Source: Saururus chinensis (taxonomy: Eukaryota > Streptophyta > Magnoliopsida > Piperales > Saururaceae). Taken from it: a stretch of DNA of 64,000 bases. The DNA lies in assembly GCA_035235625.1 (NCBI GenBank), contig CP141146.1, forward strand, positions 2,970,501-3,034,500, given 5' to 3'. Within the stretch, counting starts at the first letter, position 1. Every line of letters begins with the position of its first letter. A program made the translations under genes and the position numbers. Of the stretch, positions 1 through 11,979 are shown one piece after another. The notes under the pieces are model-generated. The model saw only the letters and a program-made list of their open reading frames with translations. It was not told where the DNA came from and searched no databases.

Positions 1-159
1 GGTCTTGTGTCCGCACCATACACTCAGTACATTTGTTTGCTCTGGTAGCTCCATTTACATATGAGATTTCTTTACAATGTCAAACATAATTTTTTGTTCT
101 GTTAATGACATTTTATGGGTGTGTGTGTGTTGGGGTGGGGGTTTGAGCAAGCATGCTAC

Positions 160-411
160 GTAAATTATATGTTTTGGACAATGCCCCCCTAGGAGCCCTT
201 GCATTGAATACCAGTAGCGGGTCCATTCTGCATGGGACCACGTGAAATTGAATGTAGGTCCTAAAAAATGAGGTCCGACCAAATATGCTGTCAATTCTCA
301 TTCCAGTACATGGCCTCTCCAGCTGACCATGTATAATACTGAAATTTCTCATGGTCTGAAGTAGTAAATGGTCATATGGAGGGGTGCACCTGTTGGAATA
401 GGACCGAGCAT
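160..411. repeat. Diverged direct repeat, copy A
   Basis: About 250 bases here recur in the same orientation at 1058-1308. Shared landmarks in the same order include 'ggacaatg', 'agcccttgca', 'ggtgaaattgaa'-like, 'aattctcattcca' and 'tgttggaata'. By eye the copies match at roughly two thirds to three quarters of positions. The copies lie on either side of the exon at 681-864. No class of element could be assigned. Confidence 0.6.
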
Positions 412-449
412 GTGCACATGCCATACGTTTACTGATGGATAATGATCTT

Positions 450-596
450 CCTACACCAGAATTTGTCCAACAAAACCCTACACCTAGTTTTGATTGAACA
501 GAGAAAAGTGAACCCCTCCATTGTAATGTGAGAGCCCCTTCTCTCTGTCCAATCAAGATCCAGTGTAGGGTTTTGTTGGACAGATTCTGGTGTAGG
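450..596. mobile_element. Foldback MITE (palindromic, about 147 bp)
   Basis: The ends are long near-perfect inverted repeats: 'cctacaccagaatttgtcca' on the left, and on the right a segment whose reverse complement begins 'cctacaccagaatctgtcca'. The match runs on through 'acaaaaccctacac'. Almost the whole element can fold into one hairpin. No target duplication is clear, so the superfamily is left open. Confidence 0.6.
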
Positions 597-680
597 ATTA
601 TCAGCACCCTTATAGATTCACATAGTCTATTATCAGCCAGAGTTCCTATCTAAACTGCTTACTCTATTCTGCAAATACAG

Positions 681-1734
681 GCACATCTTTGAGTATATTG
701 ACAGAGATGAGACAATAACTGTTCATTTGGTTGAGAGAGTTGATGCTCTCATAAAGATATCTGGGAGCTGGCCGGCATCATCTTCAAACTTAAAGTTGGT
801 CTCGCTTATGAATTCAGACTTCCCATCCGTGGGAATTCCAGTTAATACTCTTTGCAGAGTTCAGGTTGGTTGCACTTCCTTTGTTACTAACAACTTGCAA
901 GTCTTGGGTACATGCAAAATTTCTCAAGTTATGTGCTATGTAAAGTAAATTGTATTCCCTCCATTCTATATTAAGTGTCCTATTTGGCTTTTCAGAATGA
1001 ACTAATTTGAGTTCATTTTGAAAAATCAATTAGGACACTTAATATCACGAGGGAGTATATTGTGGACAATGACCCCATAATAGCCCTTGCAAGGAATGTC
1101 AGTTGCGAATCCCATCTGTCTGGGCCACATAGTGATCCCAGAAATGTACGACTAGGTGAAATTGAAAGTAGGCCTACCAAATTTGCTCTGAATTCTCATT
1201 CCAATATGCGGGCCCCTTTATCTGACCACGTAAGGATTGAATCTTTACAAGGTATGAAACTGTAAATGGTTAGATGGAGGACTACACTTGTTGGAATAAG
1301 ATTCGCTTGTCGGCCCATTTTTATGGGCTACTATTAATCCCATGAGGTCCCACGGAAATGATCCCTCCTTCATGGGAGCACTTTGGGCCCACATGGGTCG
1401 TGGTCACAAGCATTCGCTATGCAGGCGCTTGCAGGGTGTCAATTTTCATGTAGTGTAGTAAGGCTGTTCCCCGCTTTTGATTTTTTTCTGCCAAATAATA
1501 ACCGCATAACCAGATTAGTCTTTTCAACGTGTAGTATTGTTTGAGCGATCTGGTCAGGTTAATTGGTTGATGATGATGTATGAATTTGTTTTTAATTATT
1601 TTGTGGTGGTTATATCAACTTTTGGCCCCCAGGAGCAAGCAAATTCCTTGACAGAGGAAACACGGCAAAATCTGGTGAATTTTGTAAATGCTATAGAGGA
1701 AATACTCGTGCAACAGAATTACTCACAGCCGTAG
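681..1734 (+). CDS. 3' end of a spliced gene, possibly a CENP-O/RWD-like protein
   Basis: Two exons join in phase: 681-864 (after 'aaatacag', before 'gttggt') and 1633-1734 (after 'cccccag', ending TAG). Together they encode the last 95 or so residues: a segment with DRDETITVHLVERVDAL and SGSWPASSSNLKLVSL, then a helical tail LTEETRQNLVNFVNAIEEIL. Strands followed by a C-terminal helix would suit an RWD fold such as CENP-O, but that is a guess from memory of the family and may be wrong. No start codon or earlier exons are recognisable, so the 5' part lies left of the window. The intron holds repeat copy B and a Stowaway MITE. Confidence 0.55.
955..1055. mobile_element. Stowaway-type MITE
   Basis: A 101-bp element flanked by TA on both sides (953-954 and 1056-1057). 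Its ends are inverted: 'ttccctccattctatattaa' on the left, and 'ctccctcgtgatattaagtg' as the reverse complement of the right. CTCCCTC ends with a TA target are the Stowaway (Tc1/mariner-derived) signature. It sits in the intron of the partial gene. Confidence 0.8.
1058..1308. repeat. Diverged direct repeat, copy B
   Basis: Partner of the repeat at 160-411, same orientation. It begins directly at the edge of the Stowaway MITE and fills most of the rest of the intron up to about 1308. Confidence 0.6.
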
Positions 1735-4277
1735 GCGACCTTTGAAGTCACTGAAGACGTTTCCGTGGTGGCATGAGAAGTGAACCCAGATCTGTTTCCC
1801 TTTGCTCACAGGAAATTGACTATATACTGTAACGTGGGATGCGATCCTACCATACGAAGAGTGTAATAAAAGTCATTGTTTTTCCTTTCAGAGGCTGAAA
1901 GTTTCATTACAACATATATCCAAACAGTAGCCATATTGATAAACCATGAAGGTAAATCTTTGTCATTTCTAGGAAAGGAACAGTGCACGCCTAAAGCTTC
2001 TCTTCCCTTAAATACAGTTCCTAAAAGCCCTAGAAACTGCATCCCATTGTCTTCGCAGCCTTGGAGACTCTCTTCAACCAGCAACCACACGAACTAAAAG
2101 AAAAAAAAGGAGGAACTTGGGGGATAAATAGCTGCACTACTCTTGAAGAACAACACCGCTAGAGAGCAGCAGGACCCCACTTTCCCTCCCAACCCCAACG
2201 TGCATGCACGCAATAGGAGGGTGGGGCCGTGTGTGCGGCCCCGGTTCAGCAAAACGAACTGCTTCATGTGTTTGCAGCATGTCCTCAGACTTTGTTTTTC
2301 TGCACAAGGTCCATTAAATAGTCTGATAATTGTACTTGCTCTGGCCCATAACAGTTTCATTTGATTTTTCAAAAAGAACTAAGTTTTCTTTTAATATTCT
2401 TAATGAGGGATAGAGTGAGTATTAAAATTAAATAGGTTGATTTTTAAAATCCAAGGTGCACCTCGCAGCATATTTTTGCCTTGGATTCTATTTTTTATTT
2501 TTGCCAATTGAACTTCCACTCAAAACTTGAGGAGCATCTAGTTAGAAAAGATTCCGCCGAGATTTTCTTTCGGTTCAATAAGCATAGAGTTCTAAATGTT
2601 TTTTGTCTGTTTTATTGAAATAGTCAAGCTAATAGTTTCTCAAGAAAGAGGAAGGCGGGAGGCAATGTGCTGATGAATTGTAAAAAGGAAAAGCAACAAG
2701 CTAATAGTTTTTCTGTACCATTCTAATCATGATTGATTTGTAGTGGAATATTCCCTTCCCTGCTTTTCTCTCCCTTCTAGGAAGAAAGAAGATAGAGCGT
2801 GAGAGTGGCGGCGCTTGTACATTATTGAATAAGGGAGCACGCTAACATAATTTTTTACATTGAGCCTGTAACATCGTTTACCGGCGTCATTGTTGTCTAG
2901 AATGCGCTTTGATTCTTTTGTCAAAATGATAAGACAAAAAAAAAAGAAGAAAAAGAAGAAAAAGAAGAAAGTATAAATTGTTTATTTCTTTGGCTCACGT
3001 CTATTTTATTGTTTCTAACTTTATGCTTTGCATCGTTTATCGCTGCTTTGACCAAGATGTCTATGGTTCCCTGCAATTTAACGACTCTCAAAGGCTGGCA
3101 TGTCTATGGTTCCTACTGTGACTCATTATTTCTTATATAAGCACCAACTCTTTTTTTCCCCCTAAGAATTCACGACTTAAATCTTTATTTCAAGAAATGC
3201 CGACAACAAAGTTATGAACGTAACACACTTGTGGCTTTTAAATTTGCGACTTGAACTTTAAGAGTTTTAAATTTGCGACTTGAACTTTCTACATATTTAT
3301 TAGCTTTGCAGCAGCTGCGCAGGTGACAATCTCAAAGCAAAACTGTTGGTAAGAACTCGCGGAAATCCACGATTGATTATTGCCCCAAAGTTTTTGATCT
3401 TAGACTAGTTGCTAATGAAACCCAGTCAGCAACCCGAAACTTAATTGTGTAGCAGATTATATCTCAAATCTAGAAGGGAAGCGTTTTTCATGTTTTGCTG
3501 TGACAATGAGAGACGAATGGTACAAAGTCTTCCGGTCAGAAAGTCGACAGCGATATTTTGTAAGACACTACACTATGGTCAAGATAGGAAGGAATATGTA
3601 TGTGCTAAAAAGGAGACATCATGGTAATTGGTGAAGGCATATGTTTTTTTTTTTTTTGGATTAGTGCATTGTACCAGCTGAGACAGAAAGAGAAGGCAAG
3701 TCTCTTTTTTCAGTGTTAGATTGGATTAAGGTCGACTTTGTACTCTTCATTACCTTGTCCCTGGAGAGGAGGAGAATTCATGTTTCAAAAGCCATAATTC
3801 AAACAGTTCAAAAATGACAGAATGAAGCGTATCAAGCATGTGTTCACCACCAACGATTATAGCAAATATCGGACTTAGGACAAGGGAACAGATGGATGGC
3901 AAGTTATCCAAAGGCATAATCAACTTAAAAAATAAATTACTTAAACTTTTACTATATAATTTCTAAAACACTTTATAAGGGTTCGATATCCAAACTTTGT
4001 TAACCTTATTTCAACTTTATACAAAGCTTCTTTTTTTTTGCTTGTTTTAATTTTTCTCCATCGGTTATGTTGTTCATCTCTAAACTTAAAAAAAAAATTA
4101 AAAAATAATATATACTAATCTAAGTAAAGTATAACTTATTTTTATAAATTATAAGTTTGCCCTCTAGACATGCACTCCTATGTATCTTTTGTAAGCATTA
4201 GTTGAACATGCTTCTCCTCCGTCTTTCCCGAAAAAGCTGTTTGCTCTGTGAGTATCTAAGAAGGAGACGACGGGACG
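1735..4277. other. Gene-free stretch with simple repeats
   Basis: No gene is recognisable. There is a GAA/GAAAAA-rich purine tract at about 2935-2970. A 29-base unit ('ttttaaatttgcgacttgaa' and following) is repeated in tandem at 3236-3264 and 3265-3288. The last few hundred bases form the upstream region of the gene at 4278. Confidence 0.6.
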
Positions 4278-7200
4278 ATGGCGTACATCCCTCCGCACAA
4301 GAGACACCCACAGGACGAAAAGCAGCCATCGCCCACTCCATCTAAGCTGGCTCCTCAGTTTGAGAGGAAGCTAAATTTGGGATTCAAGACCCACTCTTCC
4401 CATAAAGGGAAGGATCAGCATGCTGCGCAAGGCGGGAGAATCATGTACGCAGATAACGCCATTTCCAGGTGGTGGCCCATCGGTCTAACCGATGAGGGGC
4501 AGCTTCCCCCTTCCGTCGAGCTGCAGCCCGTTGCTTGCGAACTCGTTGAACGGATAAGAGGAGAAAAGCCGCTGGCTTTCGTCTCCACAGGTGCCAGCGT
4601 TGTTGTGGTGGTCCTTTCTTTATTTCATGTTTTCCCTCATGCGTTCATTTTGGGGTGTGAAAATTGATGGTGTTTGGATTGTATTGGGGAGGTAAGGTGA
4701 GGCGCAGAACCCAGAGGAGCGGCCATGGAAGTCCTTAATAGAGGGGTTGCTGCAGGATCTTCTCTCGGTTTCACAGAATATCCGCAGAGACATGGAATCG
4801 GAACAGTTTCTGACTGTCAAGCCCACTTTCGTAGCTCGGTTTGGTAATGTTTTCTTTCATGGGTATGTTCTGGCTTTGGCTGCTTGCTTTTATATGTGCA
4901 AAGTTCTTGGTCTGTTTCAAAATTCAATTTTGAGTTGACCATGATTTAGGCGGGTTCATGCTTCCTTTGTTGAAGTAAGGACAAATGATCTGATTCGAGA
5001 TTTCATAAGTATTGGGTCTATTGACTAGTGCACATACTTTCCCCCGTTTTGTATTCCGGACTTGGCTAGTAGAAATCAGTTAGCAGGTCTTGGAACTAAC
5101 TTATTGAATGAGTTCATATATTAATTCATCATATACAATGAAAGGGCACCTAACAACTGTTGGATCGAATATTGAGGGCTTAGTGACGAACATGCTGTCA
5201 TGATAAAGGCTAAAATAATATGCTACCGCTCATAGGATGAATTAGAGCCGTCAGACTTCTTTTTGAACTTTTTCTCGCATGATAATCAGCCTTTTTTGTG
5301 TCTATTGCAAGTAACTTGTATCATATTATCCTATGTTCTGTGTAGATTGCTTTATGCAATATGAAGTTGTCTGCCACTGCTTTGTGCATTTCAAATACAC
5401 GCACCTGTGAAAATTACGCAGAGATCCTTTTGCCAACTCAGATGCATTCGGGAGAAATTCATCCTCTGGAGCGGCTTTTATGAAGCTACCTAAAAAAACA
5501 TTTTACACGAGTGTTCCTGATTCATATCTAGAATATGTTGATTCTGAAATCATTCCAAGGCTTGGAATGGATTTTGATTCTGAAAAGGAGCACTTCCACG
5601 TTAAGGTGTCAATCTGATCCCTTTTTGGTAATCTATTTTCTATAATTTGATTGTTGCTTCAGATGATGCTAACTCAGTCGCATTATGTGTACTGAATACC
5701 TAACATTTCTTCTAGGTATATGACAAATCTCGTCCAGATTCAACTATTTCTTGCAAGTGTACGGTGACAACAGATGGAAGAGGACTAGAAATATACAAGG
5801 TCATTTTCTTGGTCATACTCTGCTAAGACATCGTTTCATCTCTATTTACTTTTAATGCAAACTTGCTTCTCTGGGATTGATCACATAGGTGAAAAATATC
5901 TGTTATGTTTTATTATCTGCAGTCCTTGTCAAATCATAAGCAGAATAGGAAAGTTTGGATTGTTTGTTATGCTATTTTATTGTTTTTCTTTGTATGTAAT
6001 TGGATAGAACCATGATTCCAGTTCCGAGGTTGCCATCAGAGCAAAACCAGTGAACTTGTTAATCCTTAACCGAGACATACAATATGTTGTGATTACTTAA
6101 GATTCAGCGTTTTAATATATTTCAGGAGTTCAATTGACATAATATGTTTGTTTATACTTTATTGCTACTATGCTAATTTTTCAATAATCTGCAAACTCTA
6201 GCTTTCCTGATGTTGTCTCAATGTGCAGATGGAATTAAACCAAGTGAGACACTTGCTTGTAGATATATCATGCCTTCACAAAGATGTGGACCTAAGGCTT
6301 ATTCTGTACACTAAGAGATTATTGAAAAAACTGAATGTGAGTTCTCATCTGTTATCATTTGCATCTTATCATTATTAGCATTATAGCTGATAGCCAAATT
6401 TTAATAGCCATATATGCTTTAATATCCAGGACGAAGAAGATCATAGTATAAGACAATTGGTAAAATCTGCAATAATGGATCCAACAGTCAGAGGAGGGTT
6501 AAGATGGCCTCTAGGCAAGGAGTCCTGTGGTGATCGGTTCTCCATTGTTGGAGTTTGGCACACCAAATATAGAGTCTTTAAAAGTTCATCGATGGGGCTT
6601 AAGCTAAGAAGTGCTGATCGATTTGATTTTAGGACATCAACAGGAGAAGATGCCAGGGAAGTGAATTTGAAATTAACCGGATTATGCAATTACTTGTTGG
6701 TGAGTATACTTTGTTCTGTGGAGGAAATTGTGGTAAATTGCACCAAAATATGCCCATACTTTGGTTAGTGTTAGTGGTGTAGATTCATTCAACCTTGGAA
6801 CAAAGTCCAGAGGTTGCAAATTGGGCTGGAAGTTTCTGTTGTGACGTGTTGATCAGTTACAATCATTATGGTTGTTTTCTCAAGAACCATGTAAAACCTT
6901 GACCTAAATTGTAGAATTAGCCGCAGTCCAGGAGGATCCTGGGTGGAGAAAATACTGTCCATCTTGTTATCTAAATGGACAACTCTCCCTCTGATGAGTT
7001 TGTACCGTGGGTGGTGTTAGAGGAGTAATGTATTTTTATATTTTTGGTTAATAGCATAGTTCTATATATAAAGGGTAGATATTCTTTCATTGTTATTTTT
7101 ATTATATGATTGGTCAACCCTTCACTTAAGTGAGGGTAGTAGTGTCTTTTTTTTAATTGACGACCCTAAGCCTACTTAAAGGCTGGTCGAGTCTTGTAAT

Positions 7201-7640
7201 CATCTTCTTACTTGTTTAATTCAATTTAAGAGAAGCTCTTTCTTCTCTAAAAGACCAACGATTCTATTATGTGGAACTGGGAAATATACAAGGAAGGACC
7301 TACATTTGGCAGAAAATGACATTTATGTGTGATTTTTCCCCTTTTTTTATTTCTCCTGGGGCATGGGTGGGCGTGGCCACTAGAATCCAGTTTTGCCTAT
7401 GGCTCGTACAGCGTAGTGCTTTATGAAACTAAGTCCTGTAGCGGGCTAGGCTATCTAATAAGTTGCATTGTAGCAACAATCATTTATTGTAATTTCTTCT
7501 AACATGTGTTACCATGTCTGATGACATTTATTTGCTTGTATTTATTGAAGGATGGGATTGCGGAAGCGGGGACTGTCATTGAGATGCTTGAAGAGAAGCT
7601 AAAAATGATATGGGAGAATTTTTTGACAAGTAAAACTTAG
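4278..7640 (+). CDS. Plant-specific MAYIPPHKR-type protein of unknown function
   Basis: Eight exons join with continuous phase: 4278-4590, 4697-4862, 4950-5008, 5424-5605, 5716-5799, 6229-6336, 6430-6699 and 7551-7640. They give 1272 bp, or 423 aa. All introns are GT-AG. The protein opens with MAYIPPHKRHPQDEKQP, a hallmark of a plant family I recall as DUF7903 in Pfam. Internal landmarks are SRWWPIGLTDEGQLPPSVEL (exon 1), FHGRVHASFVEVRTNDLIRD (exons 2-3), DKSRPDSTISCKC (exon 5) and a C-terminal helix ending WENFLTSKT. The start codon is the first ATG and matches the family N-terminus. No signal peptide or membrane segment is visible, and the N-terminus is basic and polar. No function is known to me. 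The gene looks intact; intron 7 is the longest (about 850 bp). Confidence 0.85.
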
Positions 7641-9021
7641 TTATTCCAATGTGTATTTTAGCATTTCTTTAATGAGTGATTTACTATGACACCTATAATT
7701 TTGTAAAAAAAATTTACATATTTATTCATGATTTTTTTATGGTTGGTTTTAACTAGAGGTTTTTGTGTCTTTTGAATTAATAAATCTTTTTGATAACTAT
7801 AGGATTTTTGAGTGATGAACTTAGGGAAGTAGCGAGGATGTTAAATATGAAGCTTGTTTAATTTTAGATTAGAGTAAAAAAATTTGTCAGACAAGCAGCA
7901 ATATGTCCATGAACCTGTTGATGAACAGTTAACATATCAGTCAACCTACTGACCGAGTATTAGACACTATCGGTAGCCTTTGACGTGTTAACAATTGTGA
8001 AATGCTCCTGCTGATAGGTTTGAAACTGCATGAAATAGCAGTTCTAAATGGTTTTGGGGACAGTTATATATTAGAATTCAATTAATTAATTCTCATATAA
8101 ATGCTTTTAACAAATCTTGATCCTAATTATATGGATTCTCTGACTTTAGGGAGAGTGCGGTGGGCTGAGGGTGTGTCAGAGTTTAGTGGAAGGGAGGAAT
8201 AATCAAATTTGTAGAGACCTTGTTTAGATTGCTAACCTTGTAATATGTTTTAACATCTTGTGTGGGCACAATAGATTTAAATTACAATGTTATGATAATT
8301 GAACATACGAAAGTATGACTTTTTAGAATGCTTTGTTATAATGATAATTGTGACCATGATCCTTGTGTTAAATAAGTGTTTTATTCTATAATATCATGTT
8401 ATAGTCTTGATTTTGAAATATTATTGTAAAATATCATATACATTATATTTTTGGATGAATTTGAAATAAATATGATAGTTATGTTATTCTTCTTGTCCAC
8501 CGATAAGTTATGTTGGTGATGCTACGATGTTATGGAGAAGATGAAGATACATGTTATTGACATACATCGATACGTCGATGTGCTGTCGACGGGTCACCGA
8601 GAGTGAGGTTGATGTGTCGGTGAGGCACCAATGAAGATGATTGTCATTGTTATCTTCCTATCGGCTAAGGTTTGACATATCGATGAATTACCATTTACAT
8701 GTGAATACATGCTAGTGCATCACTTTTGCTAATGTATGTTAACGCGTGCATTATTGATTTTTATGTTCAACAGTTCCTATTAATAAAGGATATTCTAGTG
8801 GACATCCTTGGACCCTAAAGTTTTCCCCTTGGACTCGTCTGTGCAACCGTGCAACCTCCTCTCCTCTCATTTCATATCCCTCTAGCCAATGGTACATACA
8901 TTTCCTTGTCAATGCATTCTTGTCCATGCATTCTTCTGTCTCCCACTGGAAACTTGTTCTTGTACATTCCTCCTTTCATTTGGGGGACAAAAGCTCACAT
9001 GAAGGGAAATTAGCAAAATTG
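7641..9021. other. AT-rich intergenic stretch
   Basis: No open frame, RNA gene or clear repeat is supported here. A segment near 8560-8660 has several short 'gtcgatg'/'tcggtga' motifs without a regular period. Confidence 0.4.
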
Positions 9022-9024
9022 TTA

Positions 9025-9789
9025 GGGTCTGTATGGATTGGTGAAAAGAGGGGGAAATAAAAGGAATTTTGTTAAAATCTCTCCGTTTTTACTATTTGGT
9101 GCAATGGGGAAAGAGAAACTAGAGTAAAAAGTGAGAAAATGAATAAAAATTTAGCCTAAATTTATTTCAACCATCAACCCATGGATTTTGGGATAAAATT
9201 ATTATACTAAACACTTATGTTTTATTGCTACTACCAACACCACTATCATCGCCGCCATCACCGTCACGGCCATTGTCGCCACCACCATCACCGCGCTACC
9301 ACCGATGCCACCATCAATGCTACTGCCAATGCTACGGTTACCACCATCGTCTCCACCACCATTACCACCACCACCGACGCCATCACCATCTCTACCACCA
9401 CTATCATCGCCGCCACCACTATCGCCGTTGCTACTATCACCACCATTGTCATCGCTGTCACCACTGTCAAGGCCACTGTCGCCACTATCGTCACGGCCAC
9501 TATCGCTACCATCACCATCGCCATCGTCGTCGCTACCACAGTTGCCACCACTACTGCCGCTGCCGCTACCACTATAACCGCCGCCACTGTCACCACTACC
9601 ACCACCGCCACTACCACTACCATTACTGTTACCATCGCTGCCGTTACCACTACTGTCACTATCAATTTTCTCTAACATCATTTATGTAAATAAACAGTGA
9701 AAATTATTTAGGAATCTCCGAATTTCTCTTTTACTTGGATTCACTTTTTTTTTTCTTTTCTCCCTGTTTCCACCAATCCAAATAGACCC
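9025..9789. mobile_element. Tourist-like (PIF/Harbinger) element with a CCA-rich core
   Basis: The ends are inverted repeats: 'gggtctgtatggattggtga' on the left, and 'gggtctatttggattggtgg' as the reverse complement of the right. Both are flanked by TTA (9022-9024 and 9790-9792). GGGTCTGTTTGG-like ends and a TTA target are typical of Tourist/PIF-Harbinger MITEs. The middle (about 9217-9675) is an imperfect run of CCA/CCG/ACT triplets, so it is open in several frames on both strands. Those open frames are low-complexity by-products, not genes. Confidence 0.7.
9217..9675. repeat. CCA/ACT-rich imperfect trinucleotide repeat
   Basis: About 460 bases are built from degenerate triplets (cca, cac, act, gcc). 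This is the core of the surrounding Tourist-like element. Translated, it gives Thr/Ala- or Ser/Gly-rich nonsense depending on frame. Confidence 0.85.
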
Positions 9790-10024
9790 TTAAGGAAAAA
9801 GCTACCAACCTAAAGTGGGACTAAAAAGAGGTTGGAGCACTAGAAGAGGAGCAAAGGACTTTTAGGACTTATCGATGTGTGACTATCCTTCCATCTAACC
9901 CCTCTTTAGAAAAAATCAATGCAATCTCTCTTTCTTATAGTAAACATGAGACTTTAACTATGATATAAATTTTATAAATTGAATTTATAATAAAGTTTTA
10001 TATGGTGTGTGTGTATATATATAA

Positions 10025-11979
10025 GGGAAATTTATTTAAATAGTATTAAAGAAAATACCAATTTAGACCACTTTGAGAAATATTTTCTAAATTGGTGTTC
10101 CTTTTTACCACGTAGGTACCAGCCAAGCAGCTGCCACCTGCGTGACTTTTTTTTAGATGATTTCGTCATTTAGAAGGACGAAATTAGGTTTAAATTGATT
10201 TCGTTCTTCTAAAGGATAAAACCGGGTTAAGTTTTTAAAAGACTTACCCAATTTTGTCCTTTAAAAGGATGAAATCACGTAATACTAATTTCGTCCTTTT
10301 AAAAGACGAAATGGTCACACTCTTTGACATCATTCATGACAACTAACGCTATGTGTGACAATATGTGCACCTCACCAACTCTCCATTCTTCAATCTATAA
10401 TTCAATCTTGATCATTGTTTTACGTTATGAGGATCCGTACACCAAGATTTACGTTAATCGAGTTGGTCCTAAAGATTCACATTAATCCAGCTTATCTAAC
10501 TTCTTGCACAAAAGTTGATCGTATCAGCATAGCTGGTCTAAAGAGCTCATAGTAAAGACAACTCCGCAAGCAAATACATCCCCAACAATGATTCTCTGCA
10601 TACTGTGTCATTTTATCGGCAAAGACTTCTATATGGCCAAGACAAGCACTTAAAGCACAATTATGAGACTTTCATATTTGTGTATATTATGAATTCCATC
10701 ATTTTTCATAACTCCATATAGTATAAACATGTGTCCCACTTCATCAGCTTTTTTTTGTTTTTTGTTTTCCTTACCATGCATCTCACCAGCTTGCCTGTAT
10801 ATTTTATATATTTTTTTTATTTTGACTTTCAATGATTGCACTATCTTTTGCATTTTTTATTTTGACTTTCAATGATTGCATCACAATATTTTTTTCCAGT
10901 CCTTTGATTTTGATTGAGGTCGTTCCATAACCTTCCAATGCAACGTACATTAAACTTTGTACATATTCTATGATTTCGTCGTTTTAAACGAAGCGTCCTT
11001 AGTTTTTTTTTAACTGCTACAGTTTGCACCAAGCTTTTAATGCTCTAATTGACCCTCCATTTTTTACACCACGCTTTTAATATTCTAGCTGACCCCACCT
11101 CTTCATGTCCACCTCCCCCTCGCCTCTCTCTAGCCCCGGCCCCGATCTTACCAACCCCGACCCAAACCCAAGTAGCTTCCCTTCCCACCTTCATCTACCT
11201 CTCCTTTAACCAGAAGCTGACTGCTTTGGCACCGGTATCGACCGTGGCTTTTGCATCTATAACTGTGATCCCTTTCGTGAGATCTTCCGCTGGGATTTTA
11301 ACTACATCTCTGGCGCCCCCGGAAGAGGCATCAGCATCGTCAAGATACTCTTTCCGAGTTGCAAAGGTACGTGAGGAGCCAGAGCTAGAGCCACATCCCG
11401 AGCCGGAGCCACAACTAGAGCCAGAACACATAGATCACGAGGAGGAGCTCGTACAACACCGTCGAGGTCGAGGATGTAGGAGATTGTAATATTAGCTTTG
11501 TTGTATGTTTATTTTAAACTAAATATATTTTTCAACTTGTGATGTAATATATTTGATAAATATTTCTATATTATGTTTTATTCGATGATGTTAATATTTT
11601 AATGTTATATTTGGTATGTATGGAAAAAATGAATAGGGACATGTGTTAAAATTAGTTTAAAATAGATTTTTTAAAAAAAATTAATTTTGTTATTTTAAAT
11701 GACAAAATTAGTATTACGTGATTTCGTCCTTTTAAATGACGAAATCGGGTCAAGTCTTTTAAAAATTGACCGAATTTCGTCCTTTAGAATGACGAAATCA
11801 ACTTAAACATGATTTTATCCTTTAGAAGGACAAAATCAACTAAAAAAAAAACCATGTAGGTGCTAGCTGCTTGGCTGGCGCTTGTGTAACAAAAAGGAAC
11901 ACCACTTTTAAAAAATATTTTTCAAAGTAGTTCAAAATGGTAATTAAAAATTTTAAATTATTATTTAAATAATTTTTCT
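10025..11979. mobile_element. Non-autonomous Mutator-like element with long inverted repeats
   Basis: Inverted repeats of about 290 bp (10025-10312 and 11682-11979) bound a 1955-bp element. A 9-bp target duplication 'tatatataa' flanks it (10016-10024 and 11980-11988). A 9-bp duplication with long terminal repeats indicates the Mutator superfamily, although this duplication is AT-simple and so weaker evidence. Each terminal repeat holds several short mirror units of the form gatttcgtc...gacgaaatc. The middle has no transposase. It has two small tandem duplications (10819-10840/10859-10880 and 11027-11054/11068-11095) and a GC-rich stretch at about 11090-11490. Confidence 0.8.
11049..11489 (+). 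other. GC-rich open frame inside the Mutator-like element
   Basis: A 146-codon open frame lies in a segment much richer in GC than the rest of the element. It is Pro-rich at first, then has an acidic EPEPEPQLEPEH-type stretch and an Arg-rich end. I recognise no domain. It may be host sequence captured by the element (Pack-MULE style), or a chance frame. Confidence 0.3.

Noticed and set aside
9202-9689. Several overlapping open frames of 90-159 codons on both strands, Ser/Gly-rich or Thr-rich
   Set aside because: They come from a degenerate CCA/ACT triplet array within a Tourist-like element; being open in many frames at once is expected from such sequence.
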